A stretch of 64,000 bases of DNA. Origin: Bacillus sp. ISL-45 (lineage in GTDB: Bacteria; Bacillota; Bacilli; Bacillales; Cytobacillaceae). The position numbers and the translations under genes were made by a program. The notes under the pieces were generated by a model that searched no databases, was not told where the DNA came from, and was given only the letters and a program-made list of their open reading frames with translations. Location of the stretch: positions 55,580-119,579 of the forward strand of contig NZ_JAGGQQ010000024.1 in the NCBI RefSeq assembly GCF_018613195.1, given 5' to 3'. Of this stretch, positions 1-10,184 are shown one piece after another; position 1 is the stretch's first letter, and each line of letters begins with the position of its first letter.

Positions 1-110
1 TTGGCCTCGCAATCGCCAAATCAATCGTCGATCTCCACGATGGTTCGCTTGACATCGAAGTCGACGGTGACCTGTTCAAGGTGACAGTTATCCTCGAAAA
101 ACTAAATTAA
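1..110 (+). CDS. Sensor histidine kinase, C-terminal end (partial)
   Basis: The frame ending in the TAA at 108-110 gives 35 residues beginning GLAIAKSIVDLHDG. This is the G2 box and last beta strands of a HATPase_c domain, the ATP-binding domain of two-component sensor kinases. The rest of the gene lies before the window, so the sensed signal and partner regulator cannot be named. A rho-independent terminator follows 10 nt after the stop, so this is the last gene of its unit. Confidence 0.8.
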   Translation, partial: GLAIAKSIVDLHDGSLDIEVDGDLFKVTVILEKLN

Positions 111-120
111 CCAGAATTCC

Positions 121-157
121 CCCCCTTTGCTTTTGCAGAGGGGGTTTCTACTTTTTT
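121..157 (+). terminator. Rho-independent terminator after the kinase gene
   Basis: A 10-bp GC-rich stem (CCCCCTTTGC / GCAGAGGGGG, one G-T pair) with a TTTT loop is followed by a T-rich tract. It overlaps the 3' end of the convergent membrane-protein gene. Confidence 0.85.
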
Positions 158-981
158 GAGCGAATTTTTAAATATAAAAACCTTGAAATAAAGACCATGA
201 TTGCATGGAAAGCAAGATTCCAGAGCTTGTTCAAATGCAGTTTCAACAGGCCGGTCCGTTCGAGAATTATATCAGCGAGAAACGAGCCCAGGAACATGGT
301 GAGCCGTGGTATCAATCCAGGTTTTGAAGCATTTTTAACAAGGAAGATGGAACGGATCAAACTATAAAGCGGCGCAAGGATAAAATGCTCACGCCAGGAG
401 TGGTGGAGCCCACGGCCGAACCTGACCTTCCTGTTGACCGCAGATATATATAGCAATGTAACCCCGAACACTTCAGTCGACAAGTATTGGGCAGTGACCA
501 GCGCCCATTCTTTTTTCGAATTAAGCACTTTGTAAAACCAATCGCTGATGTAAAAATAAATATTTATGAAAAAAAGAGTGTAACTAGGCTTCCACCAATA
601 TGCTTTATAAATTTTCAAACGCATGAAATAGTGTTCGATTCCATAATAAATCAGCGTGGTGCCTAGCTTCCAGTACCGGTTCTTGTCATACAGAGTCAAG
701 AGGGTAGCGGTAATGGGAACATATAATGCCTGGGAGAAGATTGCGCCAAGAATTTGATCATGGGCCCGTTTTTTGAGGATGTACGGTTTATAAGAATACC
801 CTTTGAACCAATTAAGGACAGGGTATTCAAATAAATAGGCCATTCCTATATTTGAAAGCAAGAGGATCCAAATATTCTTTTGGCGGCTTCGTTTGGCGAA
901 TATGAAAAAAAGCGGAACATGTATCGCTGCCAGCAGCAGAAAGGGAAATGAATTCTTTTTGACGAGCTTTCTTCTTTTCAA
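148..981 (-). CDS. Uncharacterised multi-pass membrane protein
   Basis: The product has 277 residues. Several hydrophobic segments are separated by basic and aromatic loops, so it is an integral membrane protein. I recognise no catalytic motif and do not assign a function. The start is TTG at 979-981, chosen because AAGGTGGTG lies 8 nt upstream. The gene stands alone, convergent with the kinase gene and divergent from niaP. Confidence 0.7.
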   Translation of the reverse strand: MKRRKLVKKNSFPFLLLAAIHVPLFFIFAKRSRQKNIWILLLSNIGMAYLFEYPVLNWFKGYSYKPYILKKRAHDQILGAIFSQALYVPITATLLTLYDKNRYWKLGTTLIYYGIEHYFMRLKIYKAYWWKPSYTLFFINIYFYISDWFYKVLNSKKEWALVTAQYLSTEVFGVTLLYISAVNRKVRFGRGLHHSWREHFILAPLYSLIRSIFLVKNASKPGLIPRLTMFLGSFLADIILERTGLLKLHLNKLWNLAFHAIMVFISRFLYLKIRSKK

Positions 982-1180
982 AAACCGGACACCACCTTTT
1001 TAGCGGATATAGTTATAATGTCCGCTTATTGACTGAAATTATTTATGGAGCTGCTGTCACTTTTCATCATGACTGCTGTAAAGACACGTGGTAATATAGA
1101 GAAAGCAACAAAAACATTATGTTAAAACTAACAATTTTAGGGAAACTATTTGTATCGCTGCAATGATGTAGGAGGTTTAT

Positions 1181-2386
1181 ATGAAAAAAACTGAGGAAAT
1201 TTCGGAAAAGAAGCTGCTCGGAATTGCAGGGCTGGGCTGGATGTTCGATGCGATGGATGTGGGGATCTTGTCCTTTATCATCGCTGCATTGCAGGTGGAC
1301 TGGAATTTGACGGGCAAGGAAATGGGCTGGATCGGCAGCGTGAATTCAATCGGAATGGCTGTCGGGGCATTTGTCTTTGGTTTGCTAGCTGACCGGATTG
1401 GCCGAAAAAAAGTCTTTATTATTACGTTATTGCTTTTCTCAATCGGAAGCGGGATTTCCGCCATGGCAACCACTTTGTCTTTCTTTTTATTGCTAAGATT
1501 TTTTATCGGAATGGGGCTCGGCGGCGAATTGCCGGTTGCATCCACTCTTGTTGCTGAGAGTGTGCCTGCTGAGAAACGGGGGCGTGTCGTTGTCCTGCTC
1601 GAAAGCTTCTGGGCTGCAGGCTGGCTTGTCGCGGCGTTGATTTCATACTTTATCATCCCGAAATTTGGCTGGCAAATGGCGTTGATCCTTAGTGCCCTTC
1701 CAGCATTTTACGCTCTCTACCTTCGTATCAATCTTCCTGATTCACCTAGGTACCTGGCTGTCGCTAAGAAAGAGCGGCTGACAATGAAGGAGAGCATCGC
1801 GGAGGTATGGTCAAGAGAACACTTCAAGAAAACAGCCATGCTCTGGATTCTTTGGTTCAGTGTCGTATTTTCCTATTACGGAATGTTCCTCTGGCTGCCA
1901 AGCGTAATGGTCATGAAGGGCTTCACTTTAATCAAGAGCTTCCAGTATGTACTGATCATGACCCTTGCCCAGCTTCCGGGGTATTTTACTGCCGCCTGGC
2001 TGATTGAAAGAGCCGGCAGGAAGTTTGTATTGGTTGTCTATTTGATCGGAACAGCACTTAGTGCCTATTTCTTTGGCACGGCAGATTCACTGGCATTGCT
2101 TATTACAGCCGGCATCCTGCTATCATTTTTCAACCTGGGTGCCTGGGGTGCGTTATACGCCTATACGCCGGAACAATACCCAACCACAATACGCGGCTCG
2201 GGTGCAGGTATGGCTGCATCCTTTGGCCGCATCGGCGGGATTATCGGGCCGCTGATGGTCCCATATTTATCAGCACAGAATCTCACCATCACCGCCATAT
2301 TCACGATTTTCTGCATAGCCATTCTCATTGGTGCCGCCGCAGTATTCTTTTGGGGTACGGAAACGAAGCAGAAGGAGCTTGCGTAA
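1181..2386 (+). CDS. niaP: MFS transporter, NiaP-type (niacin uptake)
   Basis: A 401-residue, 12-helix major facilitator. The N-terminal part closely resembles, from memory, B. subtilis NiaP (YceI), including AGLGWMFDAMDVGI, the loop motif DRIGRKK and GMGLGGELPVASTL. NiaP proteins take up nicotinate/nicotinamide for NAD synthesis and are usually repressed by NiaR. I looked for a NiaR box in the 200-nt upstream gap and could not identify one with confidence. The ATG at 1181 has a good TAGGAGG site. The gene is monocistronic, with a strong terminator right behind it. The substrate is inferred from similarity only. Confidence 0.85.
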   Translation: MKKTEEISEKKLLGIAGLGWMFDAMDVGILSFIIAALQVDWNLTGKEMGWIGSVNSIGMAVGAFVFGLLADRIGRKKVFIITLLLFSIGSGISAMATTLSFFLLLRFFIGMGLGGELPVASTLVAESVPAEKRGRVVVLLESFWAAGWLVAALISYFIIPKFGWQMALILSALPAFYALYLRINLPDSPRYLAVAKKERLTMKESIAEVWSREHFKKTAMLWILWFSVVFSYYGMFLWLPSVMVMKGFTLIKSFQYVLIMTLAQLPGYFTAAWLIERAGRKFVLVVYLIGTALSAYFFGTADSLALLITAGILLSFFNLGAWGALYAYTPEQYPTTIRGSGAGMAASFGRIGGIIGPLMVPYLSAQNLTITAIFTIFCIAILIGAAAVFFWGTETKQKELA

Positions 2387-2392
2387 TAAAAT

Positions 2393-2431
2393 AAAAAATC
2401 GTCCGCCAGAACATTTGGCGGACGATTTTTT
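2393..2431 (+). terminator. Rho-independent terminator after niaP
   Basis: A perfect 16-bp inverted repeat (AAAAAATCGTCCGCCA and its complement) with a 7-nt loop. It ends in a T run on either strand. Confidence 0.95.
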
Positions 2432-2602
2432 ATTTTCGTAAAGCCTAAAATAACCCATGCACATAGAATTGGTAATTAAGTCCCGTTTGGTGAGTAACAA
2501 GGAAAAAGTGTTTCTAAATATAGTTATATATTCTCTTATTTCTGGAAAATTTAGCATGTTAAGATTTTTATAGTTATTTCGTAGGACGAAAGGAGAAAGA
2601 AA

Positions 2603-4710
2603 ATGAAATCGAAAATACTATCAATCTTAACAACAGGAGCTTTGGCTCTTTCACTGGTTGCACCAGCAGTGTCTGTACCGGAGGCAGATGCCGCAACAAC
2701 AGCCAAATGGGATATTGAAAGATATGGTGACAGAGTTGATATAGACAGCCGTTTGGACCAGCTTTCCAGGGATGAGGAATTCTTAAAGAAGGCGGAGCAA
2801 TCTATCAAGGAACAGGCAGAAGGCATTCAGTTTGATGAAAATGTTGGATCAGAAAGCGGTGCTGCTGACAGCACTTTTACCTTTGATGGCGTACGAAAAA
2901 GTTTTTGGACAGAAACCTTTCTTTCAAAGATTTTACTTTACGCAGAGTCGGAGAAAATGTTGAGATTTGGGTAGCAAACGACCTTGCATTCCCTGAAGGC
3001 GACCCGCGCCCTGCGCACGTCGTGACCCAGGAACAGGTGGACAAGCTGCGCGATGAATTTGACAGCAATATTTATCCAAAGGCAACGGAATTTTTTGGTA
3101 CACCTGATGTCCATGACGGCTCTCAGTCTCCGTTGATTGAATGGGGCTATTTCCCTGAGGGATACTATGAAACTAGCGATAAAGTCGTCATGCTGGTTGA
3201 TAATGTTCAGGATGATAACTTCCACGATCCTAGCTATCCGTTCTTTGTAGCTGGTTTCTTCTGGCAGACGCTGGAAAATTATATGGACCGCAATATCATT
3301 ACAATTGATACAAACAGCTGGGAAACACGTCTGGAAAGCACGTTCTTTGGAACAACGATCCATGAACTGCAGCACTTGATCCATGCTGATAATGACTCTG
3401 CTGAAGAAACATGGATCAATGAAGGAATGTCTACATTCTCTGAATATCTTGGAGGATACGGACATGATGATCGCTCAATCAACTTCTATCTTGATCACCC
3501 GGAGAATTCACTAGTGAATTGGGATGACCACCGTACAGCAACAACTGGTCCAGAAACGATTGCCGATTATGGACAGGTCTATCTGTTCACACTTTATATG
3601 AATGACAAATATGGCAAAGAGTTCATCCGTGATCTTGCTACAAGCGATGTTACCGGCATTGACGGCGTGAACAAGACGCTTGCGAAGCATGGTTATACAG
3701 AAGACTTCACACAGGTATACCAGAATTTCATCACAGCACTCGCACTAGACAGCAGCCAGCCTGGCGATGGCGTGTATAACTTTGACAGCATCGACCTTCG
3801 TGACCTTGCAGTGGACAACGATGGCACTAAGCGCGGCTATACTGTTGATTATGAAGGAGCGCTAGAGTTTGAAAAAGATGGCGTCCCAGCATGGGGCGGG
3901 GACTTCAAGGAGCTTGAATTCGAAGATAGAATCGACGGAATTTCCTTTGATGGTATCGACTTCCTGCCAACACTATGGAAAGCAGTAGCGGATCCAACAG
4001 ATGAAACCAACCAGGTGCTATGGGGCAATAAAGGTGATGAGGCAGACAATACATTGATTTTTGAAGCGGACCTTTCAAATGTCAATAGCGCTACTCTGAA
4101 CTTCGATCATTATCTTGATATCGAAGAGCATTGGGATTTTGGTGTTGTTCAGGTGTCAACTGACGGCGGACAGACATGGACAAGCCTTGCGAATGAAAAT
4201 ACTACATCCGATGTAGTGGAAGAGGGCTATCCAAAAATCAAGGAAAACGTACCAGGATTTACTGGTCACAGTGAAAGTTGGACAAATGAAACCTTCGATC
4301 TAAGTGAATATGCAGGACAAAAGGTTCTTCTATCATTCCGTTACCTAACTGACTGGGGCTATAATGACAAGGGCTGGTTCATTGACAACATTTCAATTCC
4401 TGAAATCGGCTTTAGCCAGGATGGTTCATCAACTGAGGCGTTCACGTCCATGAACGAGATTTTAGGCAAGTACGTAGAGTACACAGTGACCTTCATCAAT
4501 GAAAAACAGGCTGCTGGCAAAAAGCCGGTTTACAAGGTAGTGACTGTCGATCCGTTTAATGTAACTGAAGAGGATGCTCTTCAGCTAAGACAATTATTCA
4601 TGGACGGCAAGAACTACATGATTACAAGCTATGCGGCACCTGCTGATGATAAGAACCCGGTAGACTTCAGCTATGAAGTTCAATTACGGGAAAAAAACGG
4701 CAAGAAATAA
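2603..4710 (+). pseudogene. Immune inhibitor A-like secreted metalloprotease, frameshifted
   Basis: Two overlapping frames together make one secreted protease of about 700 residues. The first (2603-2974) starts with a good SD (AAAGGAG) and encodes a Sec signal peptide and propeptide. The second (from about 2905 to 4710) carries the body, with the zinc motif HELQHLIH, the downstream WINEG, and a C-terminal jelly-roll-like region ending SFRYLTDWGYNDKGWFIDN as in InhA proteins. The frames join at a T run (2902-2906): five T are present, and six would restore one reading through SF-LDRN. Substrates would be extracellular proteins. It may be a real inactivating indel, a phase-variable tract, or a sequence error. 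Both halves are otherwise intact, with no further stops, which argues for a recent change. A terminator follows. Confidence 0.85.
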
Positions 4711-4714
4711 TCTG

Positions 4715-4750
4715 AAAAGCTGCGGCCATCCGATGGTCGCAGCTTTTTTC
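4715..4750 (+). terminator. Rho-independent terminator after the InhA-like gene
   Basis: A 15-bp stem (AAAAGCTGCGGCCAT / ATGGTCGCAGCTTTT, one G-T pair) with a CCG loop, followed by T residues. Confidence 0.9.
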
Positions 4751-4762
4751 TGTTGCCAGAAA

Positions 4763-5065
4763 TCATGCCTTAACATACTTAAATACATTCACCAAGAACA
4801 GAATGCCTCCGAGAACGATGACTAGTGATCCAACGATGGCAAAGACAGTGAAAATGACACCCCCTATCAACATGGATAATGTGATCCCGCCCTGCATGAC
4901 GGGCACCCCGATGTTATGCAGCCAGAAATGCTTAGTGGCTAGTTTGCTGTTCCCCGCTTCAGGAAAAAAATGATAAACCGTTCCGAATAGGGCCATAGAA
5001 ACCCATCCAAGCAGATTTAAGTGGGCATGTACCGAAGTCAGTGTGAAATCATGCGCGATCCCCAT
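4763..5065 (-). CDS. Small haem-copper-oxidase subunit I-like membrane protein
   Basis: A protein of 100 residues from the first ATG, containing HAHLNLLGWVSMALFG and YHFFP. These are hallmarks of the short proteins related to cytochrome c oxidase or NO-reductase subunit I found in Bacillaceae, and the histidines suggest haem binding. The frame stays open for 22 more codons upstream (to 5131). That stretch reads SIRFFKVSAVYFVIAIILGII, a first membrane helix expected for the family. It has no ATG, GTG or TTG, but an ATT at 5129-5131 sits 8 nt after a perfect GGAGG. The natural start is therefore probably the AUU, giving 122 residues. Function in respiration is inferred only. Confidence 0.75.
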   Translation of the reverse strand: MGIAHDFTLTSVHAHLNLLGWVSMALFGTVYHFFPEAGNSKLATKHFWLHNIGVPVMQGGITLSMLIGGVIFTVFAIVGSLVIVLGGILFLVNVFKYVKA

Positions 5066-5315
5066 AATGATTCCTAAAATGATAGCAATGACGAAATAGA
5101 CCGCAGAGACCTTGAAAAATCGTATGCTAATAACAGTTTCCTCCTTCCTTATTTAGTTCTTTTAGATTATATTTATTTTCTGAAAATTTATAACATATGT
5201 ACTAACTAAGTAGGTGAAAAAGTTTTTTAGCGGATTATAATAGTAAAATAATAATAAGTTCAGCATGACACAAAATTATCACCGTTGCTTTTATCATTTT
5301 TACGGAAATTCATGA

Positions 5316-5337
5316 TATAATAGTGCAAACGTTTGTA
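5316..5337 (+). promoter_or_regulatory. mapA promoter -10 and LacI-family operator
   Basis: A -10 hexamer TATAAT (5316-5321) is followed directly by the near-perfect palindrome TGCAAACGTTTGTA (5324-5337), typical of LacI/CcpA-family operators. The position over the transcription start implies repression. The MalR encoded at 20906-21931 or CcpA are the obvious candidates (inference). The -35 element is weak. Confidence 0.7.
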
Positions 5338-5362
5338 CAACTTCTAAAAGGAGATAAAAGCT

Positions 5363-7654
5363 ATGAAAAGATTATTTGGCATTGATAGCTGGAAGATCGT
5401 CGAAACGGACTTGCATAAAGAAGATTTCCGGCTTGCGGAAAGCATCATGAGCCTGGGAAATGGCCATATGGGCATGCGCGGAAACTATGAAGAAACATAT
5501 ACTGGAGACTTTCATCGAGGTTCATATATTGCTGGAGTCTGGTTTCCAGACAAAACGCGCGTAGGCTGGTGGAAAAATGGCTACCCGCACTATTTTGGCA
5601 AGGTCATTAACTCAACGAATTTCATCGGCATCAAAGTATTTGTCGATGGAGAGGAATTGGATCTGCACAATGCTGAAGTAAGCGATTACTACCGTGAGCT
5701 TGATATGCAGCACGGTGTCTTGACACGCCGTTTTACAGTCGTCCAGAACGGCAAGGAAACAGAAGTGGAATCCATCCGCTTTTTATCGGTTGCTGAAAAA
5801 GAACTGGCTGCGATCAAGTATTCAGTCACTGCCAAGAACTATAATGGAAACGTTACCTTTGTTCCTTATCTTGATGGGGACGTGCGCAACGAGGACTCTA
5901 ACTATGACGAGGACTTCTGGTATGAAGTGAGCAGGGATGCATCAGAACATAACGGCAGCCTTGTGATGAGGACGAAAGACAATCCATTCGGAACTCCGAC
6001 TTTCCAGGTGGCGACAACTATGCAAACGGTTGTCGACGGGAATGCAGCCAAAGTCGAAGTCAACGAAAAAGAAGAATACGTTGAAAATGTCATCGAAGTG
6101 AAAGCTGAGCAGGGGCAAGCTGTTACCCTTTACAAGTATGTTGCTGTGACAACAGACCGTGACTACAAAGCTGGCGAGCTTGTTTCTAAAGGCCGCGAAG
6201 TGCTAGCGCGTTCCATTGTAAAAGGCTTTGATGAACTATTGGAAGAACACAGAAATGGCTGGCTGAGCCGCTGGGATATCGCTGATGTTGAGATTGCAGG
6301 CGATGATGAAGCACAGCAGGGCATCCGCTTCAACTTGTTCCAGCTATTCTCGACATACTATGGTGAAGACTCCCGTTTGAACATCGGACCTAAAGGTTTT
6401 ACAGGTGAAAAGTACGGCGGTGCGACTTACTGGGATACAGAGGCTTACGCAATCCCGCTATACCTTTCTACGGCAGAGTCTGAGGTTTCCCGTAACCTGC
6501 TGATCTACCGCCACAACCAGCTTGATGGAGCCTACCATAACGCGAAGCAGCAGGGTCTCCACGGCGCGCTTTACCCAATGGTTACTTTTACAGGCGTCGA
6601 GTGCCACAATGAGTGGGAAATCACATTTGAGGAAATCCACCGAAATGGTGCAATCGCCTACGCGATCTATAACTATGTGAATTACACTGGAGATAAAGAT
6701 TACCTCCATGAATACGGAATTGACGTTCTCGCCGGCATCTCCCGTTTCTGGGCAGACCGCGTCCACTACAACAAGTCCAGTAACGTCTACATGATGCATG
6801 GTGTAACAGGGCCGAATGAATACGAAAACAATGTCAACAACAACTGGTACACAAACCGTATCGCTGTCTGGACATTGCGATACACGCTTGAAGTCATCGA
6901 GCTCCTTAAGCAGAATGGCCATGAGGACCGCCTCGCAGGCCTGGAGTTCTCTGATGCCGAGCTTGCCAAATGGCAGGATATTATCGAGAAGATGTACTTC
7001 CCTTATGATGAAGAAAAAGGTGTCTTCGTCCAGCACGATACATTCCTTGATAAAGATCTGAAGACGGTCGATGAGCTTTCTGCAGAAGACCGCCCGATCA
7101 ACCAGAACTGGTCATGGGATAAGATCCTGCGCAGCTGCTTCATCAAGCAGGCTGACGTATTACAGGGGCTATACTTCTTCAACCATGAATTCACGGAAGA
7201 AGAGAAGCGCCGCAACTTTGAATTCTATGAGCCAATGACGGTCCATGAGTCATCGCTGTCACCAAGTATCCACGCAGTGCTTGCAGCAGAGCTTGGCATG
7301 GAAGAGAAGGCGTACGAAATGTATAACCGCACGGCGCGCCTTGACCTTGATAATTACAATAACGATACAGAAGATGGCCTGCACATCACAAGCATGACTG
7401 GTGCATGGCTTGCTATTGTTCAGGGCTTCGCAGGCATGCGCACAGCGGAAGGAACACTGTCATTCGCACCGTTCATTCCGAAAGCATGGAACCAGTACAG
7501 CTTCAACATCATCTACCGTGACCACCATATCAAGGTAGAAGTGAACCAGGAAAACGTCGTCCTCACGCAGCAAGGTCCGGAACTTGCGATGAAGCTTTAT
7601 AGTGAAGAGGTAACGATCCCTGCAGATGGCGAGCTTTCTGTAAAATTGAAATAA
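5363..7654 (+). CDS. mapA: Maltose phosphorylase (GH65)
   Basis: A 763-residue glycoside hydrolase family 65 enzyme. It splits maltose with phosphate into glucose and beta-glucose 1-phosphate in the cytoplasm. The N-terminal domain has [12 protein letters not shown], and the (alpha/alpha)6 barrel holds TGPNEYENN with the catalytic acid at Glu486. The length is normal for maltose phosphorylases. The downstream gene encodes beta-phosphoglucomutase, the enzyme that uses its product, which supports maltose (or another alpha-diglucoside) as substrate. Kojibiose or trehalose phosphorylase would be the alternatives. The start has a strong AAAAGGAG site. A LacI-type operator sits on the promoter. Maltose would be imported by the transporter at 21956-25072. 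Confidence 0.93.
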   Translation: MKRLFGIDSWKIVETDLHKEDFRLAESIMSLGNGHMGMRGNYEETYTGDFHRGSYIAGVWFPDKTRVGWWKNGYPHYFGKVINSTNFIGIKVFVDGEELDLHNAEVSDYYRELDMQHGVLTRRFTVVQNGKETEVESIRFLSVAEKELAAIKYSVTAKNYNGNVTFVPYLDGDVRNEDSNYDEDFWYEVSRDASEHNGSLVMRTKDNPFGTPTFQVATTMQTVVDGNAAKVEVNEKEEYVENVIEVKAEQGQAVTLYKYVAVTTDRDYKAGELVSKGREVLARSIVKGFDELLEEHRNGWLSRWDIADVEIAGDDEAQQGIRFNLFQLFSTYYGEDSRLNIGPKGFTGEKYGGATYWDTEAYAIPLYLSTAESEVSRNLLIYRHNQLDGAYHNAKQQGLHGALYPMVTFTGVECHNEWEITFEEIHRNGAIAYAIYNYVNYTGDKDYLHEYGIDVLAGISRFWADRVHYNKSSNVYMMHGVTGPNEYENNVNNNWYTNRIAVWTLRYTLEVIELLKQNGHEDRLAGLEFSDAELAKWQDIIEKMYFPYDEEKGVFVQHDTFLDKDLKTVDELSAEDRPINQNWSWDKILRSCFIKQADVLQGLYFFNHEFTEEEKRRNFEFYEPMTVHESSLSPSIHAVLAAELGMEEKAYEMYNRTARLDLDNYNNDTEDGLHITSMTGAWLAIVQGFAGMRTAEGTLSFAPFIPKAWNQYSFNIIYRDHHIKVEVNQENVVLTQQGPELAMKLYSEEVTIPADGELSVKLK

Positions 7655-7735
7655 GATGCTGAGGAGATCTTTGGGGAAGCCTGAAGGTCTCTCTCTCAAT
7701 AAAGAGGCAGCGCAGCACTATATGTCGGTTTTAAT

Positions 7736-7905
7736 GGACATTTTAGAGTGTGAATGGAATCGAAATGTCCAAGAAGCAGGTTTTAATGGACATTTTGAAA
7801 TGTGAATGGAATCGAAATGTCCAAGAAGCAGGTTTTAATGGACATTTTGAAATGTGAATGAAATCGAAATGTCCAAGAAGCAGTTTAATAGACATTTTGA
7901 AATGG
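7736..7905. repeat. 52-nt tandem array A (about 3.5 copies) between mapA and pgmB
   Basis: GGACA recurs at 7736, 7788 and 7840, then degenerate AGACA at 7890. Each full unit is a 35-nt module from GGACA to TGTCC followed by a 17-nt linker starting AAGAAGCAGG. The last linker has lost 2 nt. The array fills most of the 314-nt gap between two genes of one operon and has no credible coding capacity. The same 35+17 geometry recurs at 39327-39690 and 51254-51350. Confidence 0.9.
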
Positions 7906-7967
7906 GAAGGACTCACAACAATGTCTATCGTGAAGTTAAAAGAAAGAATCGGGAAAGGAGTTTGATT

Positions 7968-8636
7968 ATGACTAGACCATTAAAAGCATTCATTTTTGAC
8001 CTTGACGGGGTCATAACGGATACTGCGGAATACCACTTTTTGGCTTGGAAGGCGCTGGCTGAGGATTTGGGCATTACTTTTACCCGTGAAGATAACGAGG
8101 AGCTGAAGGGCGTTTCCCGAATGGATTCCCTCGAAAAAATTCTTGAGCTGGGCGGCCGTTCAGGGGATTTTTCAGCTCAGGAAAAAGAAGCACTGGCTGA
8201 GAAGAAGAATGAGCATTACCTCACGCTGATCCAAAACATCACTCCAGCTGACCTTTTGCCGGCTATCAAGGACTTGATCTCGGATATCAAGGCAAAAGGT
8301 CTTAAGCTGGGTCTCGCGTCCGCAAGCAAGAACGCGTTCACCGTAATGGACTCGCTTAGAATGAAATCCGAGTTCGATATCATTGTTGACGCGAAAACAG
8401 TCGTGAACGGCAAGCCGCATCCAGAAGTATTCCTGCGCGCTGCAGAAATGCTTGGTGTTGAGCCAGAAGCATGCATTGGTGTCGAGGATGCCGCAGCAGG
8501 CGTACAGGCCATCAAAGCTGCTGGTATGTTCGCTGTTGCTGTCGGTCCAAAGGAAAGCTTCGAGAATGCTGATATTGTTTATGTAAGCACGGCAGAACTT
8601 TCGTTGGAAAAAATAGTAGAAGTATATAATGGCTAA
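7968..8636 (+). CDS. pgmB: Beta-phosphoglucomutase
   Basis: A 222-residue HAD-superfamily enzyme that converts beta-glucose 1-phosphate to glucose 6-phosphate. Motif I is FDLDGVITDT with the nucleophile Asp and the acid/base Asp two residues later. The cap region and the VEDAAAGVQA loop are typical of PgmB. It completes the phosphorolytic maltose pathway begun by MapA. The open frame extends upstream into the repeat array, but the ATG at 7968 has the GGGAAAGGAG site and is the correct start. A terminator follows. Confidence 0.93.
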   Translation: MTRPLKAFIFDLDGVITDTAEYHFLAWKALAEDLGITFTREDNEELKGVSRMDSLEKILELGGRSGDFSAQEKEALAEKKNEHYLTLIQNITPADLLPAIKDLISDIKAKGLKLGLASASKNAFTVMDSLRMKSEFDIIVDAKTVVNGKPHPEVFLRAAEMLGVEPEACIGVEDAAAGVQAIKAAGMFAVAVGPKESFENADIVYVSTAELSLEKIVEVYNG

Positions 8637-8646
8637 GAAAGATTTA

Positions 8647-8687
8647 GGACCCAGTCGCTCTTGTACGGCTGGGTTCTTACTTTTTTT
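8647..8687 (+). terminator. Rho-independent terminator after pgmB
   Basis: An 11-bp stem (GGACCCAGTCG with CGGCTGGGTTC) and 8-nt loop, followed by a run of seven T. Confidence 0.85.
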
Positions 8688-8694
8688 GGAAGAA

Positions 8695-8910
8695 GGGGAG
8701 AATATCTTGTCTGAGTGGGAGATTAAGGCCTTTTATTGGGAGATTAATTAGTTGCTTCGGGAGAATATCGCTTTGGTTCGGGAGATTAATGCACTTCATC
8801 GGGAGATTAATCCTCTTTATCGCGAGATATCCACGTTGCTTAAGGATTAATACTTTTCTTCAGGAGATAATTATCTTTCATGAGGAAATTATGTTGGTTA
8901 AATGAGAGAT
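8695..8910. repeat. 21-nt degenerate tandem array B (about 10 copies)
   Basis: Units of the form GGGAGATTAAT plus nine variable bases repeat with a period of 21 nt (one copy is 19 nt). The array fills the convergent gap between pgmB and the next gene. One unit contains GGGAGAATATCGCT, which resembles the reverse complement of array C units, so B and C look like the same family. Confidence 0.85.
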
Positions 8911-8915
8911 TTAGC

Positions 8916-8947
8916 AAAAAAAGCGATCACTCAGGGAGTGACCGCTG
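8916..8947 (-). terminator. Rho-independent terminator of the 8927-9988 gene
   Basis: Read on the minus strand, AGCGGTCACTCC and AGTGATCGCT pair, followed by TTTTTT. It overlaps the last codons of the gene. Confidence 0.85.
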
Positions 8948-9988
8948 CAATTCATGGTAAAAAACATCGGGTTCGTCGACATTCAGGACGATTCGGTCCG
9001 CTTTTCGCTTCAAACCGTAGATGAGATGAAGATCCTGCGGCTTATGCAGCAGGATTTCAAACATCGGCTTTTCCTGGATCAAATCAGGCACTCTGGCATC
9101 AAAAAGTTCTTTTTGCTCTTTTTTGCTGAATTTCTCCGGCCCTTCGTAATGTTTGATTTCCTTAATATTGCTTAAAGGCAGGTGCATCGAACTTGAGAAC
9201 CCTGTCTGCAATAACAAATGGTCCGCTGTCAGCAAGTATGGGGTCAGGCGTGTGGCCTGAAGTTCAGCCAGCATGAACAGAATACCGTATATGTTCAAAA
9301 TCAGCCCGATATAGGAAACAATCGGATTCCAGCTGTGCAGGAAGTAGTGCAGCCCAACCGATTCAATCGCGATGGCATGGATGATCATGATATAGACAGC
9401 ATTCACGCTTGTTTTTTTATGATAGGTAAAAGCCGTGCCGTGATCAATCTGAACTTTCTTTTTCCACGAGAACAGAGCGTAGTGGAACATGGAAAACTCG
9501 GTGACAAGGATTTTGGCAGTATTATGATCTGGCAGACTTGTTTCTACAGCTTTTCGGATGTTGAAAAGAAAGAACGAATTTCGGTTGGCCAGGGTTTTAT
9601 ACTCTTTAAGCAATTTTGGAAGCCTTGTAATGACGGTGTAGGCTATATATAGCTCAAACAATAGGAATGCGCCTTCCGAAACCAGCAAGAGATAGGGAAG
9701 GAAGGGGTAATCCGATAGATGCTCCTGCGGGACGATGAAGTAGGCGGCAGCAAAGCCAGCGAAGATCACAAGCCCCATGTATTTCAGTGAATATCTTTTG
9801 CGGATGACCATGAAGTACGTCAAGAGAGGCAAAATGAACAAAAGGTCCAGCAGTGAACCGATTACAGCACCCTCTGGAACTGGCCCGAACATCGAGGTTC
9901 GATAAAGAATGAAATTCGTTGCTAGAATCAAAGAGGCTAAAACTACATATAGCAGTAATATTGGTTTTTTGGCGATAGCACTTGTCAT
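8927..9988 (-). CDS. Uncharacterised multi-pass membrane protein
   Basis: A protein of about 353 residues. Some seven hydrophobic segments fill the first two thirds and a hydrophilic C-terminal domain, probably cytoplasmic, follows. I do not recognise catalytic motifs. The frame is open to 10024, but the ATG at 9988 (MTSAIAKK) is preceded by GAGGTGG at a suitable distance and is preferred. The gene is single, between a 21-nt repeat array and a divergent oxidoreductase gene. Confidence 0.75.
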   Translation of the reverse strand: MTSAIAKKPILLLYVVLASLILATNFILYRTSMFGPVPEGAVIGSLLDLLFILPLLTYFMVIRKRYSLKYMGLVIFAGFAAAYFIVPQEHLSDYPFLPYLLLVSEGAFLLFELYIAYTVITRLPKLLKEYKTLANRNSFFLFNIRKAVETSLPDHNTAKILVTEFSMFHYALFSWKKKVQIDHGTAFTYHKKTSVNAVYIMIIHAIAIESVGLHYFLHSWNPIVSYIGLILNIYGILFMLAELQATRLTPYLLTADHLLLQTGFSSSMHLPLSNIKEIKHYEGPEKFSKKEQKELFDARVPDLIQEKPMFEILLHKPQDLHLIYGLKRKADRIVLNVDEPDVFYHELQRSLPE

Positions 9989-10184
9989 TATTATCCACCT
10001 CGACTTTATTATAACTGATTTCATAGTGCTAAAGCAGTAATTTAAGGGTGTTCGACAAAACTAGTGTTTATAGGAAAATTGAGAAAATTCCTTATGAATT
10101 TTTAAGTAAAAATAAACCGGATTACTCCACCTTTAAAAAGGGAAACATGCTATTATGATACTTTTGAAAAGGCGGTGGATCGGT

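Noticed and set aside
1080..1180. NiaR operator upstream of niaP
   Set aside because: GACAC occurs at about 1083, but I could not find a matching second half-site with confidence.
2900..2910. Programmed -1 ribosomal frameshift in the InhA-like gene
   Set aside because: Only the UUU codon could re-pair; the preceding AGU could not. No stimulatory hairpin was obvious. A base loss in the T run is simpler.
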